A DNA stretch of 64,000 nt from Rhizomys pruinosus (taxonomy: Eukaryota; Chordata; Mammalia; Rodentia; Spalacidae), in contig VZQC01005680.1 of NCBI GenBank assembly GCA_009823505.1, positions 6,253,889 to 6,317,888 of the forward strand, given 5' to 3'. Shown here piece after piece: positions 1 to 49,250 of this stretch. The notes below the pieces were generated by a model that was not told the DNA's origin, made no database searches, and was given only the letters and a program-made list of their open reading frames with translations. A program made the position numbers and the translations under genes. Every line of letters starts with the position of its first letter. Within the stretch, counting starts at the first letter, position 1.

Positions 1-1380
1 GAAAAAAAACAAAAAAAAATGTAGACATGATAAATATTAAAATCCAGTTGGACACTTTTTAAGATGTTTTTCAGCCATCTTTAATTCCTCATTGGTAAAG
101 TCTCTGTTCAGCTCTTTACTCCATCTTTTGAGTAGGTCATTTCTTTTCTTCTTTGTGATTTGAGTAGTCTACATATTCTTGATGTTAATGCTCATCAGAT
201 GTATCACTGGTGAAGGTTTCCTCCCACTCTGTGGGTTTTCTCTTCCTTGATTGTTTATTTCACTGTACAGAAGCTTTTGAGTTTGATGAGGTCCCACTTG
301 TCAACTATTGACCTTATTTCCTGCACAGCTGCTATCTGATTTAGAATGTCTTTTCCTATGCCTACGTCTTATAGGCTGTTGCCAACTTTTAATTCTATCA
401 CCTTAAGGGTTTTGGGTTTCACATTGAAATCTTTGGCCCACTTGGAATTTATTTTTGTACAGGGTGAGAGGTAGGGGTTTAATTTTGTTCTTCTACAAAT
501 GGTGATCCAGTTTTGCCAACACCATTTGCTGAAGATGCTAGCCTTCCTCCATTGAGGTTTTTTTGCCCCCTTTTCAAACATGAGGTGGCTGAAATTGTAT
601 GAGCTCAAGTTTGGATCTTCAATTTTGTTCAATAGGTCAATGGATCTGTTTTTGTGCCAGTACCAGGCAGTCTTTTTTTACTACTGCCCTGTAGTATAGC
701 TTGAAGTCTGGTAGAGCAATCCCTCTTGTGTTGCGTTTTTTACTCAGGGTTGCTTTAGCTATTCGGGATCTTTTGTTTTTCCATATGAATTTAAGGATTT
801 TTTTCCAAGTCTGTGAAGAAGCTCGTGGGGATTTTGATTGGGATTGCATTGAATCTGTATATAGATTTGGGTAAGATGAACATTTTTTATTAATTTTTCC
901 AATTCATGAGCCTGGGAGGTCTTTCCATATTTTGATGCCATTTTCAACCTCCTTCTTCATGGGTTTAAAATTTTTGTTGTAGATATCTTTCGTTAGATTT
1001 GTTTCCAGGTATTTTATTATTTTAGAGTCTGTTGTGAGTGGGAAGGTCTTCTTATATTCCTTCTCCACTTGTTTATTGTTGATGTAAAGAAATGCTCCTT
1101 ATTTTTCCAGGTTAATTTTGTATCCCACCACTTTACTGAAACTCTTGATCATTTCTAGAAGTTTTCTGATGGAGTTTTTAGCATCCCTTAGGTAAACTAT
1201 CATATCATCTGCAAAAAGGGATAGCTTAACTGCTTATTTTCTGATTAGTACTCCTTTAATTTCCTTCTCTTGTCTTATTGCCCTAACAAACATCTCAAGC
1301 ACTATGTTGAAGAGGAGTGGCAATAAGGGGCAGCCTTGCCGGGGTTCCCGTCTTTAAGGGAAATGGTTCCAAATTTCTCC
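1..1380 (-). mobile_element. LINE-1 ORF2 fragment, antisense to CPNE8
   Basis: Reverse-strand reading gives decayed L1 ORF2 C-terminal text, for example [29 protein letters not shown] and NPYLSPCTKINSKWAKDFNV, then MAEKHLKKC near position 60. Frames are broken by several shifts, so it is a dead copy. The element's 3' side runs off the left window edge and its 5' truncation lies at about 1380. It sits in the intron upstream of the first exon seen. Confidence 0.9.
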
Positions 1381-1588
1381 AAAAGAGAATCCTATTTTCA
1401 GTATTGTTGAAAATTAGTCTAAGGAATGATGTTGTAAGAGATGATTTTTGCTGTGGCACAGTTTGATATAAAATGCCACTTGCTACATTTTGATAAAAAG
1501 AAAAGAGAATCTTATTTTTACTATTGTTGAAAATTAGTCTAAGGAATAATGTGGTAAGAGATGATTTTTGCCGTGGCACAGTTTTGTG
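1381..1588. repeat. 120-bp tandem duplication, 1.7 copies
   Basis: The block starting AAAAGAGAATC at 1381 recurs at exactly 1501 with about 10 differences over the shared part, ending with GTGGCACAGTTT. It begins just where L1 similarity stops. Confidence 0.85.
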
Positions 1589-1877
1589 TAGTAATTTGAT
1601 GAATGACTTTGAAAGCAGAATATCGGTAAGTGCTGGTGTTTGAGATGGACATAATTATTTTTGTTGACTTCTCACTTTGAGCCTCTCATGTAGTTTCTGT
1701 GCTCCAAGCCCAAGTTCTCACCTGGTAAACTTACTATTTAATGCTATTCAAAATATATTATGAAGTATTTGTTCATAGTTAACATTTAAGAAAATCAGTG
1801 ACACTGAATCCATAACAGGAATGGGGATTAACTCGGTGCAATTACTTAATTATGATTCTCATTTGTTCATGTTCTAG

Positions 1878-39352
<37,475 letters not shown>

Positions 39353-39892
39353 CCGCTCCCAGATGCCGGAGTTCAGCGCTCATCCGTCAGAACTGCTGAG
39401 CCGCACTTTGCGCCCGGTGCTCTGCGGTGCAGCAGGCAATGAGACACTCTCCTCAGTTGGTTTCAGCAGTATTCAATAATGTGCTTTCTTGGATCCAAAA
39501 TTAACTCTCTTCCTAAACCAAAACTGTAAATATGGTTGTTGCATGAGCAACAGAAAAATTGTTTAAATGCTTGAAGCGAAGTACAGATGTCTCTTCTAAT
39601 TTTCAAATACTTTGGTTTTGTTTTTGACAGAACAGCTAATTTCCAATGTATTACTATTGGGAAAAAGCACAAGCTATGTTTTTAACACAAATATTGTCCT
39701 TGGCTGCTATGTATATAGGACAGCAGTCCCTGTATCAATGTTTACATGTTACTACTTTTTAAATTTCAATACTTTTATAACTGTTCTTAAAAGTAAGTTT
39801 TGAATATTGAATCCTTTGTCTTCTACATTGCAATAGCTATAATCACAAGAGCAATATCTCTTTGAATGAGTGTCTGGACAAGTAGAGCTGGG

Positions 39893-39898
39893 AATAAA
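39893..39898 (+). promoter_or_regulatory. Candidate proximal poly(A) signal AATAAA
   Basis: A canonical AATAAA hexamer lies 541 nt after the stop codon. It could give a short 3' UTR isoform. Use is inferred only. Confidence 0.35.
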
Positions 39899-40830
39899 GA
39901 GAAAGAGAGATGCACATCTGCTTTTCAGCACCTGAGCTGTCTTACCCATATCTGTGTAGTGGCCAGTATCTCTGCAGGGTTGGCTGACTGTGGGAATTTA
40001 AGCTTAACAGATCTGTACCCTGTGAGAATATTCATCATTCATGGACTTTGGGTTCTAAGTTTAGACTGCAGCCAATCTATGTTTTGTAATGCTAAGTAGA
40101 AGCAACAAAAAGTCAAACACTGAAAACTGCAAATGCACAGAATCGATGTGTAAAGTAGCCTCCTTACAATGCTATTAGAAGACAAAAACCAAGAATACTT
40201 AACTCTGACTATGTAGCAGATCTTTTAACCTTTTTATTCCATTATAACCTGTCTAGGTATTTTAATTCAAAGGGATACCGGCTCTCTTGATTGAGATTTC
40301 TTGTGAGCACCATTCCACTTTGCCACGCAAGGTGCACAGGCTGGAGTCTTTTGTGAAGTTCCCAATTCGATATGTATAACCACGTGACTTAGTGCACAAC
40401 ACATTTGTGAAATAACCCATTCCTATCTCCCAGCCTGCCTGTTCACAATGAATTACAAAAAGGTTTTTGCATGTACAGTTTTTACAAGAATTACAGTTTT
40501 GTGAAGTTGTGTCTAAATTTCTTTAGAACAAATGGCCTTAAATTCTCACAGAATTCCTGGAAATAATTGTGAATTGCCTTCAAAATATAGAAAAGTGTAT
40601 CTATTTATTTTTCTTTTGTGTTAACAGTGTAAAAACTGCTTTCTAATATTCCCCTTGCCTATTTACTACCTGGTTTATTCTTACTCTGTGTTGTTCTCTT
40701 GTCACAACTTGATCTAGGGTGACTTTTATAAGCATGAAACTATTTTACTGAAAACAATCTATATATACACGTAGCTAACAGAACCACAGTTACACAACTG
40801 TAATACTAAACTGTCCATTTTTAAGTATGT

Positions 40831-40836
40831 ATTAAA
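40831..40836 (+). promoter_or_regulatory. Candidate distal poly(A) signal ATTAAA
   Basis: ATTAAA, the commonest variant hexamer, lies about 1.48 kb after the stop. T- and GT-containing sequence (TATTTTCTCTGTGCATTT) follows within 20-35 nt, as expected downstream of a cleavage site. It is also the last such signal before SINE-rich DNA begins. Confidence 0.5.
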
Positions 40837-41010
40837 ATCTTTAAAAAGAACTATTTTCTCTGTGCATTTCATGTATGAATGACGTAGACTCGGATGATTT
40901 CTTTTCATGATGCTAAATATTTATACCAGGCTAGTTTATTAACCTACATATTTAAAACAAATTACCTTCATTCATCAGTCAAGAAAAGCAGAGCTAAAGA
41001 AGATCGATAT

Positions 41011-41176
41011 GCCAGGCATGGTGGTGCACACCTTTAATCTTACCTAGCACTTGGGAGGCAGTGGCAGGTGGATCTTTGTGAGTTCAAGGCCAGCCTGGTG
41101 TACAGAGTGAGTTCCAGGACAGCCGGGGCTACAGGGAGACCCTATCTCGAAAAGATCAAAAAAATAAAAATAAAAA
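41011..41176 (+). mobile_element. B1 SINE
   Basis: GCCAGGCATGGTGGTGCACA start. Flanks AGAAGATCGATAT and AGAAGATTGATAT form a 13-bp TSD with one mismatch. First SINE after the copine 3' UTR. Confidence 0.94.
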
Positions 41177-41318
41177 AGAAGATTGATATTCTTCCCTTCT
41201 TGTCAGATATCACTTATTTTCCTTGTACTGAAAACAAACTCTTGTCTAAATTACAGTGTGCTCAAGGAGAGTGGTAGAGTGGCCCAGTAAAACAATCTCA
41301 GTTACAAGTCACCCTTTC

Positions 41319-41477
41319 AGCCAGGTGTGGTGGCGCACACCTTTAATCCTTACACTGGGTTCCAGAGGCAGAGGCAAGTGGATCTCTGAGTTCAAGGCCA
41401 GCCTGATCTACATAGTGAGTTCCAGGCCAACTGGGGCTACAGGGAGAGCCTATCTCAAAAAACAACAACAAAAATAT
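41319..41477 (+). mobile_element. B1 SINE
   Basis: GCCAGGTGTGGTGGCGCACA start, GGGCTACAGGGAGAGCC, ACAACAACA tail. Confidence 0.92.
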
Positions 41478-42500
41478 CACCTTTTTATAGTTGGGAATAA
41501 TCATCATCATAATAATAATGGAAATATGATGTTCTCTTTGTAAGATTGGAAAATACCTAAGTTTCATCTTTGTTAGAGAATGAAGGATGAATGGATGGCA
41601 GGACAAAGCGACTTACGTGAAGCTTGGCTCACATGCCATCGTGAGACAGCTCTTATAACCACTTAATGCATGCCAACAGCTGTACCCACATCAGGAAGAT
41701 TCAGACATCAGAGAAGCAGCTACAGAACAGATGAGCTGAGGGAAGACTCTGGATCCAGGTCATCAACCTGCTTCAGAAACCAATTCTAGGCGAGGCAGGA
41801 GTGTCCACAGGATTCCCCAGGGCTCTGAATACTCTCCTCTTCTTGATCCCATTCCCTTCCTCTCTGATGAAAGCCTCAAGAGTATTTTAGCTTGTCAATT
41901 CTCAGCCTTTGAATTCACTACCCCTATCTTCTGGTCTTGCCAAGTTATGTGCTGACAATCCATTGAGTCTCAAGTAAAGTGATGCAGGACTGTCCCTTCA
42001 CTTGTCCCAAACTGATCTGGCCTCTTGGGATCTCTATCACAGTGCTGCACTCAGTAATTCTATTATTGGCAAACTGCTTTTACAGAAGCATCTCATATCC
42101 CTTACCTTGTGGAATAAGAGTTAGTGGTTCCTGAGTACAGATAAATTGGAGATGATTCCCTGTAATATGTAGCTGCTGCATTTAAAGAACAGCAGATAAT
42201 TTATTCTGTATGTTTAATCCTCTCTTCTAGCGTGTAATATGGAGAGAATGGGAGGTGGGTGTGGGGGCGGGGAGGAACCGGGAGCAGGCTCGGCACACAG
42301 GCTCTTTTGTTCTTTACGCTTCATGGAGGTTTTTAGGTGGAATTATGCATTATTTTATTACTGTAAAGAGATAAAACTATAATTATGTTTGCATTTGGCT
42401 TTTATTTATTCACAAATTGGGGTAGCCTCCATTTTCTAAAATGGAATGCAAATGGGGAATTCTGGGTAATAACAACAGTTGATTTTGTAGCGATGACAAG
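41478..42500. other. Intergenic DNA, no feature recognised
   Basis: One G-rich patch at 42241-42295; no gene or clear repeat. Confidence 0.5.
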
Positions 42501-42529
42501 CGAACAATAAAAGGAAAATGTGATTGGTT

Positions 42530-43330
42530 AATATCAGTTGTTCGGGGGGATACTCCCTCCTTTGTTAATTGGATTTTTGAGATTTTCATGAAATATAGTT
42601 TGATGGTATTTAGATCCCCTCCCTTGTCTGCACTCCCCCCTGTGCCCCTTGATATGGGTTTGCAAATGTCCTTTGGTGTGGGTCCATCCGCTGGGGCCAC
42701 CAGGTGTTCTATCCCTGCACAACACTGTCTTTCTCCCTCCCAGAAGCCATCAGTTGCTGAAGCTTCCTTAGGTTGGCTTGGGATTTCTTACCCACTTCCC
42801 CTAGTCTAGGTGGGATTTGGCCTGGTTTGAACTTGCATGGGACTTGGGCACGCTGTCACCGTTGCTGTGAGTTCACAGGAGCGACTGACCAGCTGTCTGG
42901 GAGACTGTCTCCTGTGGTCACCCACCAACCCTGGCTCTTACAATCTTGCTGCCTCCTCTTCTGCAATGATCTCTGAGCCGGGAGAGGCAGAGGTTTGGTA
43001 TAGGTCTCCTTTCAGGGATAAGCACTCTGAGGCTCTTGCTCTCTGCAGATTGGCTAATTGTGGGCCTCTGTGTTAATCACCATCTACTGCATAAGAAAAC
43101 TTCTCTGGTGAGAGTTGAGAGATGCATTCATCCTAAGTGTAGACATTGCACTGAAGATGTGTCACTTAGGGTTAAGCATTTCACAGGCACTCTGCTTTCG
43201 ACAGTTCTGGAATTCTGTAATAGTCTCCATCTGTTGCAAAAATAAGCTTCTTTGATGAGGAATGAAAGGTACATTTGTCTAAAAACATGAGGATGCATAT
43301 TTAGAATAAAGTAGGAAATTACATTGGTTT
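42530..43330 (-). mobile_element. Rodent L1 3'-end-like sequence, antisense
   Basis: GGGCCTCTGTGTTAATCACC, ATCTACTGCATAAGAAAACT and GAGAGTTGAGAGATGCATTC are text I recall from antisense rodent L1 3' UTRs. A weaker second pass of the same motif follows at 43215-43290. No coding frame is preserved. Confidence 0.5.
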
Positions 43331-43958
43331 AGGGATGTGGCCAAAGTAGCTTTTTTTTCTCCATCACCTCTCCAGGCATGAACATCAATTTTCGTGAGAA
43401 TTCCTAAAGCTAATTTAAGGATACTTGAGTCTTCTGGTTTCAGAAAAAAATTTGAGAAATATCCATTTTGAGATGAGCCTATTTTCAGTTTGATCGTGTA
43501 GTTTAAAATGCGAGCGACTGCTGGGTTCATTGTTTATATTGTGGCTCCTGAAGGAGCTCATTCCAAAGCAGTGGTTTCCTGTCATTTTGCTTAGCCTTTA
43601 ACCTGTCCTCAGCTTAGGTATAAAGGTTTCTCACAGCATGTCTTTCAGCTTGTGTATTTTTTAATTATTTGTTATCTTTGAGTTGTTACATCTAACACAA
43701 ACAAACAAGGTCTTTAAGAAGATCTGTTTCCTAATAAATAGTTGAATTGAGGACCAAATTGCCTTTCGGTGTGTGTGGTATTAAAAAAGAAAGCAGCTGA
43801 GAGATGGGATTCCGTTATAAACAGAGCTTTCTGTCAGTGTTTGACCAGTGACTTTCAGACTTGTACCTTACAGATGGGCCTATGTATATACATTGGATAG
43901 TATAGCACCCGGGATAATTAGGCCTCCTGGGCTCCAGCATCCTCATTGGCTAACCTCA

Positions 43959-43960
<2 letters not shown>
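43331..43960. other. Intergenic DNA, no feature recognised
   Basis: No repeat or gene recognised. Confidence 0.45.
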
Positions 43961-43996
<36 letters not shown>

Positions 43997-44030
43997 ATTA
44001 TATATATACATATATATATATATATATTAT
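43961..44030. repeat. (TA)n microsatellite
   Basis: Two TA runs separated by TATAGTATTA. Confidence 0.96.
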
Positions 44031-46263
44031 TGAATGGAACTTGAGATACTTAGCCATCAAAGTACCTTCTGAGGTATTTTGTACAAGTAGAAAAATCTCA
44101 GCTTCTTATTTACAAAGGCAGCTTATTCACACAGCCATTACTCCAAGTCACATATTGTCACCATTGCTCTTTCCAGAGGACACAGAAGGTAGGAGGCAGA
44201 TAAGAAAAGGTCCATGAGTTTATGTGCATAGGTCCTCGAACATGTGACTTTCACAAATGGCCACAGGACACACATGACTACTAATGTCATAGATGTTCAC
44301 AATGGGCTTTCTCAAGGCCTAGCCTAAAAATTACCCTTGCTACTCAAATATTTCTTGATACATAAGTCAAACTGTGTATCTTCCCTGCCTGGGCTACCCC
44401 TTGTAAAAGGGGCTTACACCACCATCCAGGGTCTTACACATGCTAGGCTCTTACACTGAGTTACATCTCGGCCCTTCATCCAAGCCTGTTGATTTGGTAA
44501 TGATCACCTTGACTTAGATATTAATTGAATTATGAAATGAATCTAGAGACTAATTGCTAGAACTATTAGATTAATAATGTGCTATTTTAGAATGAGCTAG
44601 AAGTTCAATGTATCGAGACAGAGAGAAAAATCTATAAAATCGTGAACAGCCCTAAAACTCACTTTTTCCATTTTTCTTTCTTTGCCTTTGTTCTTCAGAG
44701 CTAATTAGCAGTGAAATGGTCAAAAGCCAGACAGGAAGCAGGAGACGAGGAATTAATGAAGCTTTGCTGTAATTTGATGGCTGCTTGACCCTGATTCAGC
44801 ACAGGCTGTGAGGAAGCCTTCACAAGATGCCAAGTTCTTTTATCATATTTGTTTTGAAATTTCCTTTGGCCCAAATGCCAAGCATAGAAAAACAAAGCAA
44901 ATCATGAGACATGAACTGGAAGGCTCCAATCAGCATACTGACCCAGATTCTCCCTTAAAACAAAAGTAGTAAGAATTTGTTTTAGCTGTTGAAAAGGCAT
45001 ACTAAACCCTTGCTTGTGCATTTTATCTCTGCATTTCTGAATGCAGTGTGCCTATGAAGAGAGGTGGATACCTTATACTGGTGCACGTGAGTCACGTGTG
45101 TTCAGACAATGGTAAAAGTGGACCCAGTAAACAAGGACAAGGGATACCAAAGAAATGACCACTAAATGTCTCTACCCTGAAGTTGGTATTGGTGGCCTCT
45201 ACAGGATATGGACAGGAATTCTGATGCTTAAAACTTTGCAACTGCATCCTTAACAGGGCAAATTCACTCACAAATCCTACTGTGACAAAAATGTATGATT
45301 TTAAATGTATTCTTATGAACTTTGCTTAGCAACAATGGAGGATTTAATGCATATGAATTTGACAGTAGGGAATAAATGTGGAGGGCTGTAGTTATTACAT
45401 ATTGACATTTTAACTCAGAATTCCACCCATCAGTTGATAAGACTAAATTCCATTAAACTTCCTGAGAAGGAATGAACAAATACTCTAAGTCCTCCCAACA
45501 TCTGCCATCAAGTGATCCAGGGGTGGAGGAGTAAGGACTTTCAAAGAGACTGATGAAGCCGGGTGCTGGGAAAATGAAAGACATGCAAAGTAGTCTCTGT
45601 GGGAGATAACAAAGCAAACCCAGATGCTGGAGAAGGAGCTGGGAACCTGGGCCCACCTCAGAGCTGGACTGCAGGGTCGGCGGTGAGCTGCAGGAGAAGG
45701 GCCAAGAGCAGAACAGGTCCAGGCCGGAGGAGATGGCAGGCCCAGGTAGGGAAAGGGGAGGAAGAGCAGATGGCGACTTGCGCAGTACAAATTATCAACG
45801 AGACCAAGGCAAGGTGCAGTGTGAGGAGAGGCAGCCGTTCTCCGCTGTTGGTCCCTTGATGTACACGCTAGGTCAGATGACAGAGAAGTGGGTCCCTTAC
45901 CATTGCATCCTCATGGGGTCCAGCTGTGGGGCTTAAACCCTTTCCTCAGGCTGGTGTGTCTGATAAGTACTTGGACCTGCTTTGCCTGACATGAATCTTC
46001 TCCACCTATGTGCCCCTAGAGTCTCAATTCAACCCAGTAAATTCATAGGGTGATATTCTTTCTACTCCCAGGAATCTAACACTCTGAACAGGATGGAAGG
46101 TGCTTATCTCAAGTTCAAGTTTAGGAAAATATCCAGTGGTTTTCCTTGGTAAGCCTGTTATCCCTATATATTATTTGTGACAATAAACATCTGAAAGTCC
46201 AATAAAGGTTATATAATAACTAGTATACCAAGGTAATATCTACCATCTCAATAGGTTTCAAAA
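44031..46263. other. Intergenic DNA, SINE-free, with a GC-rich patch
   Basis: Mostly AT-rich. 45590-45780 is locally GC-rich with frames open on both strands (101 and 86 codons). No domain, splice pattern or known gene is recognised. Confidence 0.45.
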
Positions 46264-46274
46264 CTCACTACACT

Positions 46275-46439
46275 TGCCAGGCATGGTGGCCCATGCCTTT
46301 AATCCCAGTACTTGGGAGGCAGAGCCAGGCAGATCTCTGTGAGTTCAAGGTCAGCCTGGTCTACAGAGGGAGCTCCAGGCCAGCTGGGACTAAAGGGAGA
46401 CCCTGTCTCAAAAAGAAAAAAAAAAAAAAAAACCAAAAC
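46275..46439 (+). mobile_element. B1 SINE
   Basis: TGCCAGGCATGGTGGCCCAT start. TSD CTCACTACACT occurs at 46264-46274 and 46440-46450. Confidence 0.94.
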
Positions 46440-46645
46440 CTCACTACACTCAACTTTTTCTCCTTAGTTGATTATTTATTAATGGATATTTTTATTATAA
46501 TTACCAATATATTACCCTGTTCATTATGTGTTGTTTCAGTATTAATATAGACATTATAATTCTGTCTTTGACTTACTAAAACTTAGTACATGTAGCACAT
46601 TTCAGGCAATGCCAGGACCACAGACTATTTTAAAAGAACTTTGTT

Positions 46646-46887
46646 GGGCTGGAGAGTGGCCTAGCGGTTAAGAGCACCGACCGCTCTTGCAGAGGACCCG
46701 GGTTCGATCCCCAGCATCCACATGGCGGCTGAGAACTGTCTGAAACTCCAATTCCAGGAGAACTCCAGTTCCAGGGGAATCTGACGCCCTCTTCTGACCT
46801 CCGCGGCATTGCACGCGCACCCGCACAGACTTGCATGCAGACAGTACATTCATACACATATAGAAATAAATAAAAAATTTAAAAAAG
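46646..46887 (+). mobile_element. B2 SINE, 17-bp-duplication subtype
   Basis: GGGCTGGAGAGTGGCCTAGC start with a 2-bp head deletion, then the 17-bp pair. TSD AGAACTTTGTT occurs at 46635-46645 and 46888-46898. Confidence 0.95.
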
Positions 46888-46954
46888 AGAACTTTGTTAT
46901 CCCTTCAAAATGTGTCTATGCTCACAGCTTAGCTTGACATAATAAGTGGTACTG

Positions 46955-47430
46955 CTTAAATGCCTGTACATCCAATAGCTTGTGCTTTGTTAGTATGACT
47001 AAAAAGGCTATCACTGGGAAAGCTGTCAATCCATGAAGGGAAACAACCTGAACAGACTGGAGTCCAAAATGACAATTCCAAAGAAATTAGACTGTTTGCT
47101 TCTCTCACCGACTTGTGCCCCTTTCCCAAAGCCCAGGGAACAAACTGCGGAAGAGGAGGTGTGGTAGATTGTAAGGGCTGCAGAGAGATAGGGGTGAATC
47201 ATGAGACTACAGGAATATGGTCTGGACTCCTGATTGATCAACATGCCTGTGCATACAAGCTTCTCCAACTGGTCTATGAGAACCTTGGGTTGTTCAAAAT
47301 TTGGACATAGATACTTGCAAAATGCACCAATTACCTAATAGTATGACATACTGAGTAACATCAATGTTATCTGCAAACAACTGTGTCATTATATTGTAGA
47401 ATCCTTTAAAAATAAAAAAAAAATAAATTA
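46955..47430 (+). mobile_element. L1-like 3' region (same family as 49725-50298)
   Basis: AATAGCTTGTGCTTTGTTAG, GTCAATCCATGAAGGGAAAC, GGAGTCCAAAATGAC, AAGAAATTAGACTGTTTGCT and GAGGTGTGGTAGATTGTAAG align in order with 49745-49950. The G-tract end is absent; instead it ends in an A/T-rich tail. Confidence 0.65.
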
Positions 47431-47446
47431 AAAAAATGTGTTTCTA

Positions 47447-48036
47447 AGGGGCTGGAGAGATGGTTCAGCAGTTAAGAGCGCCGATTGCTCTTTCAGGGGA
47501 CCTGGGTTCGATTCCCAGCACCCACATGGCAGATAAGAACCGTTTTTTTGTTGTTGTTGTTTTTTGTTTTTGTTTTTTAATTTAAATTTTATTGATGCTT
47601 TGTGCATTTCATACATCATTTTCCAATTCAGATCAGGCATATTTCCCTTTCCCTTCCCCCCCCATCCCCACCCCATCCCAGATCATGTATTCTGCCATAA
47701 CTGTCCTGCATCTTTCTCTGTTTTTTTTTTTTTTTTCCATTTTTTAGCTATAAGTGATAATCCATGAGTACAAGCATCCTTCATGCAAAACCAATCTGCA
47801 GGCTGTTGTGCCCAAACCCCCACAGCCCCACCATCCAGTGGGGGGTGACAGGTTGTTTGTTCAATCAAGTTGATCAAATGAGTGTCCAGACTACATCGCT
47901 GCAGTTTCACCATTCACCCCAATCCAGTTCCAGGGGAATCCTATGCCCTCTTCTGACCTCTGCAGCACTGCACAACATGGGTGCACCAACTTACATGCAG
48001 ACAGTACATTCATACACATAAAAAATAATAAATAAT
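47447..48036 (+). mobile_element. B2 SINE interrupted by an antisense L1-like tail
   Basis: The B2 left part is 47447-47543 and the right part 47923-48036. A 16-bp TSD AAAAAATGTGTTTCTA at 47431-47446 and 48037-48052 proves that both halves are one insertion. Confidence 0.95.
47544..47922 (-). mobile_element. L1-like 3' tail, antisense, nested in B2
   Basis: Antisense copy of the G-tract tail family: T-rich start, TTTATTGATGCTTTGTGCAT, TTCCAATTCAG, C-rich tract 47650-47690, and ATCCATGAGTACAAGCATCC. It corresponds to 49990-50290 read backwards. No duplication of the B2 sequence at its borders is obvious. Confidence 0.8.
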
Positions 48037-48052
48037 AAAAAATGTGTTTCTA

Positions 48053-48270
48053 GTTGGAAAGATACTGAGGGGTTAAGAGCACTGGCTACTCTTGTAGAGG
48101 ATGTGGGTTCTGGGTTCTCAGCACCCACATGGTGGCTAACAACTCTCTATAACTCCAGTTCCAGGAAATCTGACATTCTCTTCTGACCTCTGTGTGTATT
48201 GCATGACATGGATACACTTAGATACTTGCAGATAATATACCCATACACATAAAAATAATAAACATATTTT
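48053..48270 (+). mobile_element. B2 SINE, old
   Basis: GTTAAGAGCACTGGCTACTC and CAGCACCCACATGGTGGCTA with A-rich end; lacks the first bases. Confidence 0.88.
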
Positions 48271-48380
48271 TAAAGTATTTCAATTCCAAAAATATGCTAC
48301 ATCCCATAAAACATAATTGTTTTGTGACATTAGTATTAATTTACTGTTCATCCACATATTTACCTTTTCTGTTATTTTTC

Positions 48381-48531
48381 TTTATTTTAATCTTTTTTGA
48401 GACAGGGTCTCCCTGTAGTCCCAGCTGTCCTTGAAGTCACTCTGTAGACCAGGCTGGCCTTGAACTCACAGAGATCCGCCTGCCTCTGCCTTCCAAGTGC
48501 TAGGATCAAAGGCATGCACCACCATGTCCAA
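48381..48531 (-). mobile_element. B1 SINE (-)
   Basis: Antisense B1. A perfect 17-bp TSD CTTTTCTGTTATTTTTC occurs at 48364-48380 and 48532-48548. Confidence 0.96.
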
Positions 48532-48762
48532 CTTTTCTGTTATTTTTCATTCCTCCCTGTGTTTCCATGTTTATATCTGGGTAATTTTCCTTTTGACTTT
48601 CCTTCCCCTTCTTTCCCCCTTCCCCCTTTCCCCTCTTCCCCTCCCTTCTACATGCCCCCACCTGTCTTCCTGGCCTACTGCCTTCCTGACTTCTTTCCTG
48701 TCTAGAATCTACTGGTAAGAAGCCCTATGTTTATTTTTCCCGATGTGACTTTATGTTCTCCC

Positions 48763-48763
<1 letters not shown>

Positions 48764-48808
<45 letters not shown>
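48764..48808. repeat. (CA)n microsatellite
   Basis: About 22 CA units, preceding a diverged B1-like stretch. Confidence 0.97.
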
Positions 48809-48810
<2 letters not shown>

Positions 48811-48893
48811 TTTGAGACTGGGTCTTACTGGTGCATATCAGGCTGGCCTGAAACTTATTATGTAGTCTTGGCTGGGGTCAACTTCATGATCCT
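48809..48893 (-). mobile_element. Diverged B1-like fragment (-)
   Basis: TTTTTGAGACTGGGTCTTAC and CAGGCTGGCCTGAAACTTAT suggest an old antisense B1 fragment. Confidence 0.6.
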
Positions 48894-49024
48894 TTTTTTT
48901 TTCATTTAGTCTCTTGTCCTGATTTTTAGTGCTAGAAAAATATTTGGAAAAATAAAAATGTTTGTTTTTCCACAGAGTATTCTATTTTGTAACATATCAA
49001 CAGATAAATCATATAAAGCGACTC

Positions 49025-49250
49025 CAACTGTGGCAATTTGACTGGATTTAGAATCTCCTGGGGACATACCTTTTGTGTGAGGACATGTACTTGTGAGGGT
49101 GTATACAGAAAGGTTGAATGTGCCAGCAGCCCCCGGCCCCACCATCCTTGGCTGTGTCTCCTCCCAGCATGAGCCAAAATAAATCCATTTTTCCCTTCAA
49201 TTGCTCCTTGCCAGGTATCTGGACACAGCAATGAGAAAAGAACTAAAAGA
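49025..49250 (+). mobile_element. Rodent interspersed repeat, class unresolved (copy 1)
   Basis: TTGACTGGATTTAGAATCTC and AGCCAAAATAAATCC, then TATCTGGACACAGCAATGAG. The same order occurs near 51950-52235. Confidence 0.55.

Larger units (their letters stand above)
39353..40855 (+). other. CPNE8: CPNE8 3' UTR
   Basis: AT-rich, SINE-free sequence directly follows the stop codon. No recognised repeat occurs until the B1 at 41011. The end is placed about 20 nt after an ATTAAA at 40831-40836. The extent is inferred; no transcript evidence is available. Confidence 0.6.

Noticed and set aside
369..947. Small genes on the minus strand
   Set aside because: They are pieces of a frame-broken L1 ORF2 and not host genes.
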